Shown piece by piece: positions 1-11,140 of a DNA stretch of 64,000 nucleotides. The notes beneath the pieces are model-generated. The model saw nothing but the letters and a program-made list of their open reading frames with translations, did not search any database and was not told the DNA's origin. Origin of the DNA: Monomorium pharaonis (taxonomy: Eukaryota; Arthropoda; Insecta; Hymenoptera; Formicidae). The stretch's first letter is position 1. Each line of letters begins with the position of its first letter. The stretch is from the NCBI RefSeq assembly GCF_013373865.1, contig NC_050468.1, forward strand, positions 24,322,774-24,386,773, written 5' to 3'. The translations under genes were made by a program, and so were the position numbers.

Positions 1-307
1 ATTAACATAAACAACACGTGCTGAACGTACTCGGAACTTTTATTTCTACGAATAGACTAACAACAAAAGGCACTGAAGTGCAGTTCTGCATGCTCTGTAA
101 CACGACTAGCAACTCGGTTTACGTTTTAAGAACGTTCAAGATGAACTCCGCTTCTCGGATCGCCGCACTCAGCAGCCGCATAAACATTGGCTCGCAGCTG
201 AGACTTATAATCCTTTCTTCGTAACCTCATAACAGTATCATCTACCATATATATTTCGACCTCTACTTGACTCCTCTCGCAATATGATTTTTCGTGCACG
301 AGCATTT

Positions 308-569
308 ATCATTCAAAAAAATTCTTTGCTGACAGCCTGACAGATTTCTTGATGTCTGCCAAATCAAAATGTACCGCTAATTTTTGTACTTGTTAGAATT
401 TTAGCTGAAACGTGTAGAATTTGTAAATTCTGCTTCTGTCAGTTAGATTAATCAAGTGCAATGCATATACATATTACATTATTTGCTAATCATTTACCTT
501 ATCTCAGCTAATTTTTACACCATATATAATTTTTGTTAAAATTGTTGCAAGATCAGTTTTTTGAATGAT
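308..569. mobile_element. Non-autonomous inverted-repeat element, copy 1
   Basis: The ends are a perfect 13-bp inverted repeat, ATCATTCAAAAAA at 308-320 and its reverse complement at 557-569. Similarity continues inwards for about ten more bases. A second copy in the same orientation, somewhat diverged, lies at 62535-62788; both share an interior with 'CGCTAATTTTTGTA', 'GTTAGAATTTT' and 'AATTCTGCTTCT'. There is no coding capacity, so this is a MITE-like element mobilised in trans. I could not identify a clear target-site duplication or the superfamily. Confidence 0.65.
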
Positions 570-3500
570 TCAAAACGTACGTGAAGCTTTTTTATATAAT
601 ATTGTATCATTATTGTATTAATGCCAACTGCATGAAAAAAATTCGAAGAAAATAATTAAATTAAAAATATTGCAAATGATGTCTCATTCTTTATTCCTTT
701 CAACCTGACTCTATACGAGAAAAATGTTTTCCCATCGACTGCCACATAATAATCGCGCACGTTGTCCCAAAGATACGCCACTTTATGCAAAACCGTCGAC
801 CGTCCGCATTTAATTAGCAGGTATCGCACGCGAGAGCGATTTCAATCTGCGACGGCTCGTTGGGGGAATATTCGAAATGGCCTTGTACCACGGAGAGACA
901 GACAGTGTCGTGTTCGTGCATCTGTGAAACGATTACACTACGATCTGAATGGGCACAATGCTAGCTATTCGTGTCTCAAATTAACACCAACTGATCGAAT
1001 CAGGAGAGACAAAGACGCTGTTTGAGATACTGTTAGGAAAACAACCGCGCGTTTTCCGCTCGTGTTTCCCTTCATTTTTCCCCGCGTGCCCCCTAAAACA
1101 ACACGTTTCCGGTCGTGTCATTTATTTTGCAAGTGCTTCATAATTCGGATTGCGCGAGCGACGCCTCGAAAAGGGGAAAATCGTCCGTGATAATGGAATA
1201 ATCCAACATAATCCATTACTTATCGTATCGACGGACGGAAACATCCGCGACCTGTTTCTGATAATCTTCCTTTACATCGATGGAGCGTGCCTATCGCGAG
1301 CGGTAAGATAGATCATCCCGCTCTCTTGTTCGTGTACCTTGATGCATCGCCGTCTCGATAACCGGCGGTGAGCGGGGTTAACGGTTTGTTGTTGCATCAC
1401 GGATATACCAGCGATCCGATTTAATCTTAGTTTCGTCGATGCGAGCGATATCGAATGCGGCGCGCGGCGCGCACACGTGGAGTAAATAAAACGACCCCCG
1501 CAAGATATCCGAGGCAAAGGCGATTGACCGGCGACGAGTGCAATAAACTGCAGCCTGTTTATCTTCCGTTAGCCGTTCGTAGAGAAGCTCGAAACGGAAC
1601 CACGAAATGTCGCGCGTTTGTACACGTGAGAAACAGAAACGGTGACGGGAAAGAGTGTCGTGGGACGTGGAGCGTCTGACCCGCGAGACTTGACAGAATG
1701 AAGTTGGCCATCAAGACGACCAAAAGCAACAAACTTTATCCCCGCCTACGGCCGTTTAGTCAATTTCCTTTTTCCTATTCGCTTTATATTTGGAAATATA
1801 GATTTTCGTAATATCTTTGTGAGCCCAAATGGGATCGTGAATGCGCAACTACGTAAACTGTTTTAGAGAAATAGAATACAACATTCGCTTGATTTCATAT
1901 TATTCTCGTATTTGGCTCAAAAAGGGCACAACTGTAGAAAATAAATTCTTTAAAAGAATTTAGGAACTACAAGTTTAGAGACTATTTTTCTCTTTTAAGT
2001 ACGTTATATATACTTGAAAGGAATCTAAAGTTAAAATCAAAATGTAATTTATTTAGCTAATAAAACTTGCCAGTTTGATCACAACTGAAAAGAATTTTAT
2101 CTGTATTTAGAAATAAATTTAGAGGTATCTGTATAGATAACTTTCACATTGCAGAGTAGCAAGTATGTTGCTTGAACAATTGTCCGCTGGGAGACAGTTG
2201 GAAATCCCGCTTCCAAAAAGCATCACCCCACGTTCGATTTCGCTGTATAAATGTGGAATAGACCAATGTTATTCTCAGCGTTCCATGAGGTATATACATC
2301 ATGTCCAGAGTCCAATAAAATTGTGCCACTACGCGGATTACTCATCGACGGAAGAACAGCGGGACGTAAAACTCCTGAGTATCGAAAGTTGCAATAAAAG
2401 TCATGCACCCTGTGGATTATTCTCCCTTACGGGCAATGGTGCGCCCCACGTGAATCGCATTTCTCGCAGTTTGATGTGCAATCGCGTCGATCGTGAGAAA
2501 CTTTAGGACACTGTCTCGTATGTAACATTTTTTTTTCTTCATAAAATTATTTATAGACGTGATTTCAAATAGACAATATCTATATTCGTCTTCAGGCAAT
2601 TAATTCTTTAGTAGAAAATTCAAACATCGTTGATCAACGAGAAGACAGAAATTTTTCATAGTATAATAGTTGCAGAGACGCATCTGCTTTTCGTCATTGA
2701 TGTCATCGATCAGCCGGAATCTAATCGAGGGGAAAGCCGCCCCGAGGTTCTTGTATAGACCCCATGGCGATAGAAGGCGCGCATATTCGGGACATTATGC
2801 AAGGATGTATCCCCAAAACCCTGTAGATTGGCGACGTTGCTCGTCCCACGAAATTGCATCAGTAATCCCCGAACGCCGTCGCCTGCGGCATTTACATAAA
2901 AATAATTAAACGTCTTCCCCTCAATGAGAGCTCGATATTGTTCTAAGATGAAAGACAATTATAGGTTCTGTAGATCTCATGCAAATACTTCTATCTGAAT
3001 TATTTAGGAAGTTATAATTAGGTGTCGTAAGACGTTGAAAGTTAAATACTCCCCAGAGTCGTAGTCATAGCTAAAATCCCGAGAAGTCACTTAAATTCTT
3101 CCATTGTTGACAATGAAATAAAAATGTTTTTCGTACGTCTAGCAATGATTATTTTTATAATTAATTTTTGCCTATTCAAAAAAGGGAGGATTGTTTGATC
3201 AAGAAACGTGTGAAATTATGCAGCTAAGCAGTAAGCAAAGAGTCATCAGGTATTTTCCTGTTGCGAGCATCTAGCCGGCATTCGAATTTTATGACGTACG
3301 CCGGATATTTTTACGACGGCGACTAATGAATACCTTACGATCGATTTTCAAAGCACCCCAATAAGGAAGCATCGCGTTTGACGTTTTATTTCGTCTCCCC
3401 TGTCCCAGTCATCATTAGCCCCGTCCTATTACGAGAAAGACCGGTTCGATTGGATCCCTCTCGACTATGTCATCGAGATAAAAGGCAGGAACAAAGATGT

Positions 3501-6500
3501 AAAGAAGACGTCGCGTCCCTGAAATCGAGAGAAACTAGCTTCTCTTTGTGATTCCTGAAAATAAGACAGTACAGAAGAAGATCGATGTATATATATCTTT
3601 TGTACATTGTATTCTCAAACAGGTGTACAAAGAATCTGACTTATTATAAAGACTATTATGATTTTTTTTTTAAAACGTTGATTTTAGCAAAAATAAGCAT
3701 AAGCAACCATTTTAATCGATAATCAATAATTTATAAAAAAAAATAAGTGTATGCGTATAAACCGACGTAGTAAAATCTTATTTTACAACTTTAATGCATT
3801 GTATTGTAAAGATTTCAGAAAAGGTATTGAAAGATTAATTGTAAAACGAATGGAAGAAATGGCGCAAACAGAAAGGGACGATTAGGAGAATGCAGGGAAG
3901 AAATGGCAAGCTGTTCCCCAAGAATCGAGCTCATTCAACGGCGGAATCCGTTCCCGAGGAGATACCGGGGCTCCCGGGGTTTACGCAATGGAACGACGCA
4001 AGGGGTTCCACGCACCCCGCATACATGCGCTTAACGTGTACGGGGGCACGCGAGAACATCCATCAAGACCAGCATGGCGCGCCGCGAGCACGATACGCAG
4101 CTGCTGATCTCCGCTCTTCCGTGTCGGACTCCGACACGGCTCTCTGGACAGGCAGGCAGTAGGTCTCAGCGGAATCTAAGAGGGTAGATGTTTGAACGGG
4201 AATAAGGGTAAAGGCGAGGGACAAAGGGCTTACAAAACTCGCGATTGACTCCACTCAACTGGATAACTTTATGCTACGCAATTCGGCCTAAACTATGCAG
4301 GCAGTTAAAAGCGAAACGAACGATACGGAGGGATGTTTAAATCTCCTTGGAGTAGGAAGTTTAAGTTCAATCTTGACATTTTTATATGAAATATCGATAG
4401 AAGTTCTGCTCGTCAGTCAGTAGCGCATACTTTTTAAATGCATTTTTCTGGACTCAAAAAAAAGCACAAGATTTATAGATTTTTCAATATATTTTACTTT
4501 AAATTTGTAAACAGACACAAAAAATCTTGCAATTTAATTTTATTTATTGTGTCTTTCCCGAATAGAAAAATAAGTCATCACGAAATATTAAGAATACATG
4601 AATTCCATTAAAGTTAAATTCATTGTTTTGCCGTTAAAAATATCTCTAAAACTATACGATTGCGTACTGTGTGGATACGCTCAATATTGTTGAATAAAAT
4701 ATGTTATCCTCTTCAAAGTTTACGAGTTTGTGTAATTCTTTGGTACACGTTAATAATGAATATGTTAAACACATTTTACAACAGCAATGCGCAACGAATA
4801 ACGAAAGATCGCATGCAAATGATGGAGGCAATCTTGTCGGGTGTGTCATCGAGAAACGAAAAACCGGATACTCTCTTTTCTTTCCGTCGCATAAATCAAC
4901 ATTTATGCACAGGCTTTACGACTTTTGTATCGTGAGGCGTGCATACCGCCTTCTATTTTACGCGCGTCCGCGAAACAGCGTGGATATTTCAGCGCCGGAC
5001 TCGCAGCCCGTAGTCGAGATCTTTGTCAGATACTTAAACTTTGATACTTCCATGAATTTTTTAGCCCGCCATGAATAAGCGCACCACCGCGCCACGGTGA
5101 ACATTTGTGAGTCGCGATTGCATATTCGGGTGCCTCGTGACTGTCGGCATACGGTAAACTTTGCGTTTGCCGCAAGCTGTTGCGACACCGCACATTGTAA
5201 CGAGCGGAGACAATCGAATGGTTGGGTACACCGAAATCTCGAATGTCAAACCCCCACGTTTTAGTATCATACATATAAAATGTGACAAATGTGCAAAATT
5301 GCAACAGATGAAAGAAGAAAAACTTTTATACCGTTAACAATGTTGTTCGGTAGCTTTGATTTGTGTATCGCGATAATAACGACAGCGACGTAATTCTACG
5401 ATTTACTTAGGACGATCAGAAAATGCGTGATCAGATTAACGTTGTAACGTGTATAATTATTATTACCACAAATAATGTTTTTCATTTATAACGCTGCTAT
5501 TTCGATTAAATGCAAAGATAGTTTAATACCGTTATTTTCCACGATGAAAGGCGTTGCTTCACTATTTTAATCTGCAATGATTTAAAAAAAAACATAGTTT
5601 TAAAGTACGAGCCGTTGTTACGATAAAATTATAATTAAAAATGTGGCATTGCTTTCATCGGAGAGCGCGGTAATTAGGAGCGTTGGACGTTGGGTAGTCA
5701 CGCGAAAATATACACAGCATACCGTGGTTCGAGTTTTGCATCGTTCCTTATGTACGCCGCGGTGTCCAATAATAATCTCATATCTGTTCATCATCTAAAG
5801 GACTGAGGGTTGCGTTGTGCACGTGCGCACACGTGTCTCCATGGCTTTCAATGTCGTCGCGATTGTAGATAAAGGCAGGAACGATCGCGAAAGACTGGCA
5901 CACATCGTTCGCTTCTTCAGTACGAAGTGTCTACAACATAATTTTCTTTTAGGTTCCTTTGTCTCTTCGATAATTTGAACATCTAGCAGTTTTTAGGTGT
6001 TACGACAATACAACGACTGAGGAAAAGTAAAAAAGAAGATGTGAGTTAAATATTATATATATCAAATATGTTTGTCAAAATTCTTAAGAAGTTCGCAAAA
6101 TTTAAATTTAACCTTTCTATTTGTCATATTTTGTGCATGTGCAGAATAATTAATCTATAAAGTCATTAATAGGTCGTTAACCAACAGGAGCTGAATGTTT
6201 TTTTTTTACATCACCTTTCGTACGTAATTATTTTGTCATAAAATTTTAAAATTCTCTCTCCCTATACATGGTATATAAAATAATAAAAAAGGTAAAAAGT
6301 GATTAAACTACGCATTAAATATTTTTTTTTACGAAAACTACTCGTAAAGAAAGTTTTACACTAATAGTTCTCATGAAACTAATTTTTCAAGATGAAGAAA
6401 AACAGACTTACATCGCGATTTCACCAAAACACGATGCATTCTGTGATACAACAGTTATGATAATATGTCATTTCACTCTATTAAAAAACTGCTGATGCCA

Positions 6501-6708
6501 GCGTCATCGATTTCCACGCCGTAAGGAGTGAGCGAAGTATCGCCCATCGGCGGCGTCATTTGATCGCGATAACGCGGAAGAGAGACGAGGCGCCAGTTTC
6601 ACGCGCGCAATAATACGTCGAATGACGCGGCAGTCTCGCAGGACAATCGTTCACAGGGCCGTAGGGTGTCGAAATGCAATTCATCATGCTGCAGGCAGAA
6701 CCAGAAAA

Positions 6709-6783
6709 AGAGAGAGAGAGAGAGAGAGAGGAGGGGATGGAAAAGAGAGAGGGAGAGGGAAAGAGAGGGTGAGAGAGAAAGAG
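6709..6783 (+). repeat. (GA)n microsatellite, pure then interrupted
   Basis: A pure GA run occupies about 6709-6731 and is followed by a purine-rich imperfect tract to about 6783. Open frames across it on both strands (Arg/Glu or Ser/Leu repeats) are products of the repeat, not genes. Confidence 0.9.
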
Positions 6784-7223
6784 TGGTATAGGAAATGTCA
6801 GGACGGGGGTACAACGGGCCCCGGGAGCCTCTCGGTGCCCTCGCACGCACTCGACGCATCAATCTTCTTCGCCAACAATGTTCGCGTAAATTACCCTCAT
6901 CGATATCAAAGTGACGAGGGTGGCAGGCAGCCATGGCCGGCGATGAAGCTTGCGGAAGAGATCGACCCTTATCTCGCGCTGCGCGTTAGAAAATTGAGTT
7001 TACAGAGAGACCCCTCGCGAGAGAAAACCCGTCCTCGAAAGAAGGAAAAACCCAACCTCTTTTCGCGTTCCCGTCATTCGCATACGATGAACGTTTCGTC
7101 ACCGCGACGGAGGGCTTTGCATCCATCATAAGTTTAAAGACGGTACGAGTGCTACTAACCCTTTCAGACGACAACGGGGAGAGCGTAGATGAAGAAACAA
7201 GAGTTCTCCTGCTTGAAATTCTG

Positions 7224-7242
7224 CCCCCCCCCTCCCTCCCCC
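7224..7242 (-). other. G-quadruplex-type motif (C-runs on + strand)
   Basis: The + strand has C9, T, CCC, T, C5. On the minus strand this gives four or more G-tracts with single-base loops, matching the usual G4 sequence rule. Confidence 0.5.
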
Positions 7243-8003
7243 GCATACTGATTCATTAACGAGAATAACTCTAACGTTCTGCTTTATCACTTAATTAAAT
7301 CTAGAGCATTTCATATATTATTTTCACATTTCTGGAAACTCATAAACACTCGCAATTTTATAATCAAATTCTGTCAGTGTAAGTATAACTTTTTGTTATC
7401 CCCAGTGGTTAAATTTTGGTAGGAAAAATGTTATTGAAAAATTTTATTAATTTCCATTTACATATCACATTTCTGCACATTTATTTACTATATTAAATAC
7501 AACCCTTAACGACATGCGTGCATAGAAGATAGGGACTAGTAAAATGATATATATAGCATATGGACTTTACATTGAATTTCGGTACGAAGGCGAGTTGTAA
7601 ATTCAAATATGCGCCTCTGGATGCAGCGACATCCCGATCGCGCTATAAATTATTAGCATGGTAGCACGCCCCGAGCATACCCGCGCGATATGTACACGGC
7701 AGAGTTTGTAATGCGGCCTTAAATCTTCTTCAGGCGTCTTCGGCAACTCGGAGAGCTGCGGGAGAAAAGCTGCGGGTAGGCAAGGGATTATACCGTAAAA
7801 GTTTCGACCGAATCAGCGACGGCGTTAGTGCGCCAACGATAGCGAGCTTAATGTACCGTTATGATCTTTATGGCCGCCGTTTATAGGCCATTATGATTGA
7901 GTTTTCGCGCCAAAACAGACTCGGGACACGGGAAATCTCACGGGATTTCGTGAGCCCTCTCCGTCGTAAATGTTCTTCGTTCTTCCTCAGAAACCAGACG
8001 AGA

Positions 8004-8025
8004 GGGAGGGGGGAAGGGGGGGGGG
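8004..8025 (+). other. G-quadruplex-type motif
   Basis: Runs of GGG, G6 and G10 are separated by A and AA. This meets the four-tract G4 rule. It may equally be a simple purine tract. Confidence 0.5.
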
Positions 8026-8571
8026 AGAAGAGTCAGCGTTTCAGAGAAAATTATTTTTTAAGTACTAAGTTTCGGCGAGAAATGCTCGCTTCCACTCCCG
8101 ACGATCCAGTTCAACATTTTCTTGAGTAACTCCTAGGAAAGGAGTAACTTACTTTTATACAAATAAAAGTCAGCGCTTTGCTAAGCGCCGTTGAATATAT
8201 AACACTTTCATCCCCCGTTGATTTACACGGTTTTTCCCATTCCGTTGCATTAATCGGTGTAATAACGGTCGATTAACGAAAGCTCGATAATAATTATCCG
8301 TTCTTCGCTCGATTAGAATTCGGTCTAAGGCGCATCATTACGTTTGGTAAAGTTTATTCCTGCAACCCCCTTAATGAAGCTTATTTTCGCTATTCTCGGA
8401 GAGACGAAGGGCGCTGCCGATCCGCGCGCTTAATTGCATTAATTGCAAAATCTTCGTGGCGCCTGTTAATCAAAAATCGAGAGAGTTCTGATCTCCCGAA
8501 AATTCCCCGGGGTTCTCCCCGTGTGACGCCACCTCCTCGTTCTCCCGACACGCAGCTATTTCAATCAAAAA

Positions 8572-8588
8572 GGGGGGGGGAGGGAGGG
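8572..8588 (+). other. G-quadruplex-type motif
   Basis: G9, A, GGG, A, GGG, immediately followed by a CpG-rich segment. This is the second plus-strand G4-type run in 600 bp, about 700 bp upstream of the first recognised synthetase exon. Confidence 0.5.
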
Positions 8589-9275
8589 CGGCGCCGGGCG
8601 CACACCCACCGAGATACTATCTCCAGTTGTGCGGCAGCGTGGTGTATTACCGCGCGTTTTATCGGCGCGATCTTTCGCGATTAATTCGATAGAGCAAATT
8701 GCGATTAGAAAAATGCGCTTGCCGTGCCGTAACGACCGGACGGTAACTCCGTTATGCGTTTAAGTGCACGCGACAGAATGCATAATGCAGATAGAGTCAC
8801 GACAGGTCGACGCGCCGGCCCTCGCACGGCTCGTCCGGCACAGGCTCGCCCGAGATCGCGGCGAGATTATTTGAAGCGATCGTGACGAGAGGAATTTCTT
8901 TCATCGAGAGGAAGCGTGTTAATCTACCTCGTCCCCGCGCGGGGATTTGGACTTTGGGATTCCCCTCCCTGCCCCCCCAACGCCGTCGTTCGTATGATCG
9001 ACTACGTACCTCCCGCGGGAGATACACCGTAGTTACGAAGCTTTCGAGATTAGCTCCGAGATCCGTTGCGGCGCGACGTCACCCTTCCCGCTCCCTTCGA
9101 CCGAGAGGAAGCGATTCTTTACTCCCGGCATCGCGAAGAAATCGAAAATCCTTATCACCCACCGTGCCGCATGAGTAACTCTTCTTTACGGTTTATCGAC
9201 GATTTTACGACGCACGCCCGCGCGTACAGCTTTATCTGTATTTTATTTATTATACATCGCATATTTGTGCCGCAG

Positions 9276-9464
9276 CCGTTTTGAGACTAATGTCGCCGAG
9301 AAAAATATTTTTGTTTAACTGTCGGTTCCGACAAGTACTCGATCTTACCAAGTACGATCTTTCTTCTCTGAAGAAAGTCTTATTCAATGGTTCGACCGTC
9401 AATCGCGAAATTCACGCAAATCTCATCGAGTTGCTGCCAGATACTTCTATCATTCAAGTATATA
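9276..9464 (+). CDS. Acyl-CoA synthetase fragment, exon a
   Basis: The donor is TATA|gtacgt at 9464/9465 (phase 1). The acceptor is uncertain: a good one is gtgccgcag at 9275, and a second candidate ends at 'gacaag', just before TACTCGATC. The exon carries the KYDLSSLKKV segment and ends in IIQVY. Residues before RQVLDLTKYDLSSL look unlike the family, which favours the later acceptor. Confidence 0.6.
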
Positions 9465-9541
9465 GTACGTACATTTATTACAATTCTAATTAAAAAGTTG
9501 ATGTAGCCGATGCAATATCTAAAGTTAATAAATTGCTCTAG

Positions 9542-9760
9542 GTTTAACTGAAACAGGAGTAATAGCTTACCAACGAGAAACCGGAAAGATTGGATCCAGC
9601 GGTTACGTGGGTAGAAATGTTCGATTGATGATCACATCTTTATATCCTTCCGCCAAAATAATTCCATTAGGTCCAAACGTAGAAGGCCAAATCTGGTGCC
9701 GTTCTCCATACATGATGAGAAAATACTACAGCGATACTACACCTGATACAAACTATTGCG
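9542..9760 (+). CDS. Acyl-CoA synthetase fragment, exon b
   Basis: It starts after ctctag and completes a Ser codon, giving YSLTETGVIAYQ. That is the adenylation-core motif usually written YGxTE, here with Ser for Gly. It continues through GPNVEGQIWCRSPYMMRKYYSD and ends at TGCG|gtaatt in phase 1. Confidence 0.75.
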
Positions 9761-9895
9761 GTAATTAGTTGCAATTTCTTTTAATTAATAATTTATAATT
9801 ATACTTGTTCTATAAAATTACACACACATATATGTAAGAGTAAGATAATACATTGATTATCAATAAAAAATACATATTAAAATTAATTTACTTAG

Positions 9896-10138
9896 AAAAA
9901 TGGACGAGAACTTGGTTTAAGACTGGAGATATTAGGCTACTACGATACGAATGGTAATATTTTCATCGGACAGGTCAATCAAATTTTCAAATGTAAAAAT
10001 AAAATCATCTCACCGGCGGAAATTGAAGCCGTGTTACAAAATCATCCGATGGTTCTCGAAGCCGTTGTAGTGCCAGTGCCGCATAATCTTGAAGATGAAT
10101 ATCCAAAAGCATTTGTTACAAAGGTGCCGAGAAAAGAG
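9896..10138 (+). CDS. Acyl-CoA synthetase fragment, exon c (frameshifted)
   Basis: It starts after acttag and reads EKWTRTWFKTGDI to 9933. Four bases (9934-9937) then stand where one Gly codon is expected, and the frame resumes as YYDTNGNIFIG and SPAEIEAVLQNHP to the donor GAG|gtacat. The unshifted frame hits TAA within 30 bases. An AG at 9934-9935 could act as an acceptor: joined to exon b it restores Gly and the frame, but removes the conserved W-x-TGD segment. Confidence 0.7.
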
Positions 10139-10212
10139 GTACATATAAAGCTGGTTATTTCTCTTAAGATCCATATTATATACGTCAATGGCATAACGTT
10201 ATTGTGCTTCAG

Positions 10213-10350
10213 GTATCGGAAGAAGAACTGCAACAATGGGTAATAGAAAAATTGAGGCCGGATAAAAAGCTTTGTGGTAGCATAATATTCCTTAGCCGAA
10301 TGCCACGTATCTCAAATGGAAACATTCAACGGAAGATATTTAATTATTGA
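10213..10350 (+). CDS. Acyl-CoA synthetase fragment, last exon
   Basis: It starts after gcttcag in phase 0: VSEEELQQWVIEKLRPDKKL, then IIFLSRMPRISNGNIQRKIFNY and a TGA stop at 10348-10350. The family pattern LPRxxxGKIxR is recognisable, but the invariant Lys is Asn. The length from the SPAEIE motif to the stop is normal for the family, so the C-terminus looks complete. Confidence 0.75.
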   Translation, partial: VSEEELQQWVIEKLRPDKKLCGSIIFLSRMPRISNGNIQRKIFNY

Positions 10351-10368
10351 GCGCAAATTGACACATAT

Positions 10369-10374
10369 AATAAA
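10369..10374 (+). terminator. Poly(A) signal of the synthetase fragment
   Basis: AATAAA lies 19 bases after the stop codon at 10350. A second AATAAA-containing stretch lies near 10443. The first is the natural 3'-end signal of this unit. Confidence 0.55.
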
Positions 10375-11117
10375 ATATAAGCACAATTTATTTGACAAAC
10401 CACCACAATCATATATTTTGAGATTACCTAAGATTTAGGTCCCAAATAAATTAAATGCACATTTTATCTTCTAGCATTTAATCTGATATGATAATGTTAG
10501 AATAATAACGTTATCTTTTCTTTTGTTTCACGCAATTTTGATGACCCTTTTTTAAAACAGCATTCAGACCATTAATTGGTATTCAAAATTCTGGCATCAA
10601 AATTCAATCAGTGTTTCAAGAAATTATATTTCATATTTTTATTTTGTATATATACTAAAAAAAATATATGATATGTATTTATATACAATATTATATAATA
10701 TATATTTATATATAGATATTATATATTATAATATAATATATAATATGTATATATAAAATAATAATAAAATCAAATTATGAAGTTACGAAATTCTAAATAC
10801 ATATGCATTTTTGATAAAAGACAGGCGACAAGAGAATTCTATAGTAGTTTTGATCAATCTCTTTGATTCCTGACGCAAATATTGTACGTTTATAAAGTAA
10901 CAATAATATTCGTTATTGTTATTGTAAAAATATAACAAGCTTATATTATTAGAGACAGACAAAAATAACGATTGCTACCAAAATAGGTAATGATAACGAC
11001 AAGTAACGCAAAGTTACGAAACTCCAATATGCATTTTTAATAAGAGAAAAAAAAATAAATTTATATAGTCAAGTTTATTGCCAATATTATTAACACAAAA
11101 TAGTACTACGGTATAAT

Positions 11118-11140
11118 TAGTATAAAATATTTTTATACTA
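11118..11140. repeat. Short palindrome with a second half-copy
   Basis: TAGTATAAA, a five-base AT spacer, then TTTATACTA form perfect 9-bp arms. A diverged half-copy, TAGTATAAAATATT, follows about 40 bp downstream, so a small duplication is likely. Confidence 0.5.

Larger units (their letters stand above)
1..9275. other. Intergenic or upstream intronic DNA, no supported exon
   Basis: No open frame in this stretch resembles a known protein. The longest frames (2165-2506, 4701-5078, 6622-7131) lack family motifs, have no convincing splice sites, and overlap open frames on the other strand. I looked for the N-terminal half of the acyl-CoA synthetase whose 3' exons start at 9276, in particular the Ser/Thr/Gly-rich P-loop ending in Pro-Lys-Gly, and did not find it. 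Composition alternates between AT-rich blocks (1900-2150, 5950-6350, 7250-7560) and CpG-rich blocks (1450-1680, 8600-9150). Listed separately are one inverted-repeat element, one GA microsatellite and three G-run clusters. Confidence 0.6.
9276..10350 (+). pseudogene. 3' half of an ANL-family acyl-CoA synthetase (4CL/luciferase-like), frame-disrupted
   Basis: Four exons with phase-matched introns of 77, 135 and 74 bp encode the C-terminal part of an adenylate-forming acyl-CoA synthetase; the family activates fatty or aromatic acids with ATP, then CoA, usually in peroxisomes in the insect 4CL/luciferase clade. Recognisable in order are KYDLSSLKKVLFNGS, the YSLTETG motif (usually YGxTE), GxxGSSGYVG, GPNVEGQIW, WFKTGDI, GYYDTNGNIF, SPAEIEAVL, the VVVPVPH segment and the terminal SNGNIQRK. 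There are three oddities. One extra base lies within 9934-9937, between TGDI and GYYD. The usual hinge DRxK is degenerate (GQVNQ). The catalytic Lys of the final G-K motif is Asn. The ATP-binding N-terminal half is not seen upstream. The last residues do not form a clear peroxisomal SKL signal. A decayed copy is the simplest reading; a functional, neofunctionalised paralogue with an alternative splice acceptor at 9935/9936 is the alternative. Confidence 0.7.

Noticed and set aside
1596..1620. Translated Gly-Thr-Thr-Lys, a possible P-loop of the missing synthetase half
   Set aside because: The following residues do not fit the motif (no Pro-Lys-Gly) and the flanking frame is unrelated to the family.
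6599..6934. Minus-strand frame of 111 codons with Ser/Leu repeats
   Set aside because: It is created by the GA microsatellite; overlapping frames exist on both strands and no domain is visible.
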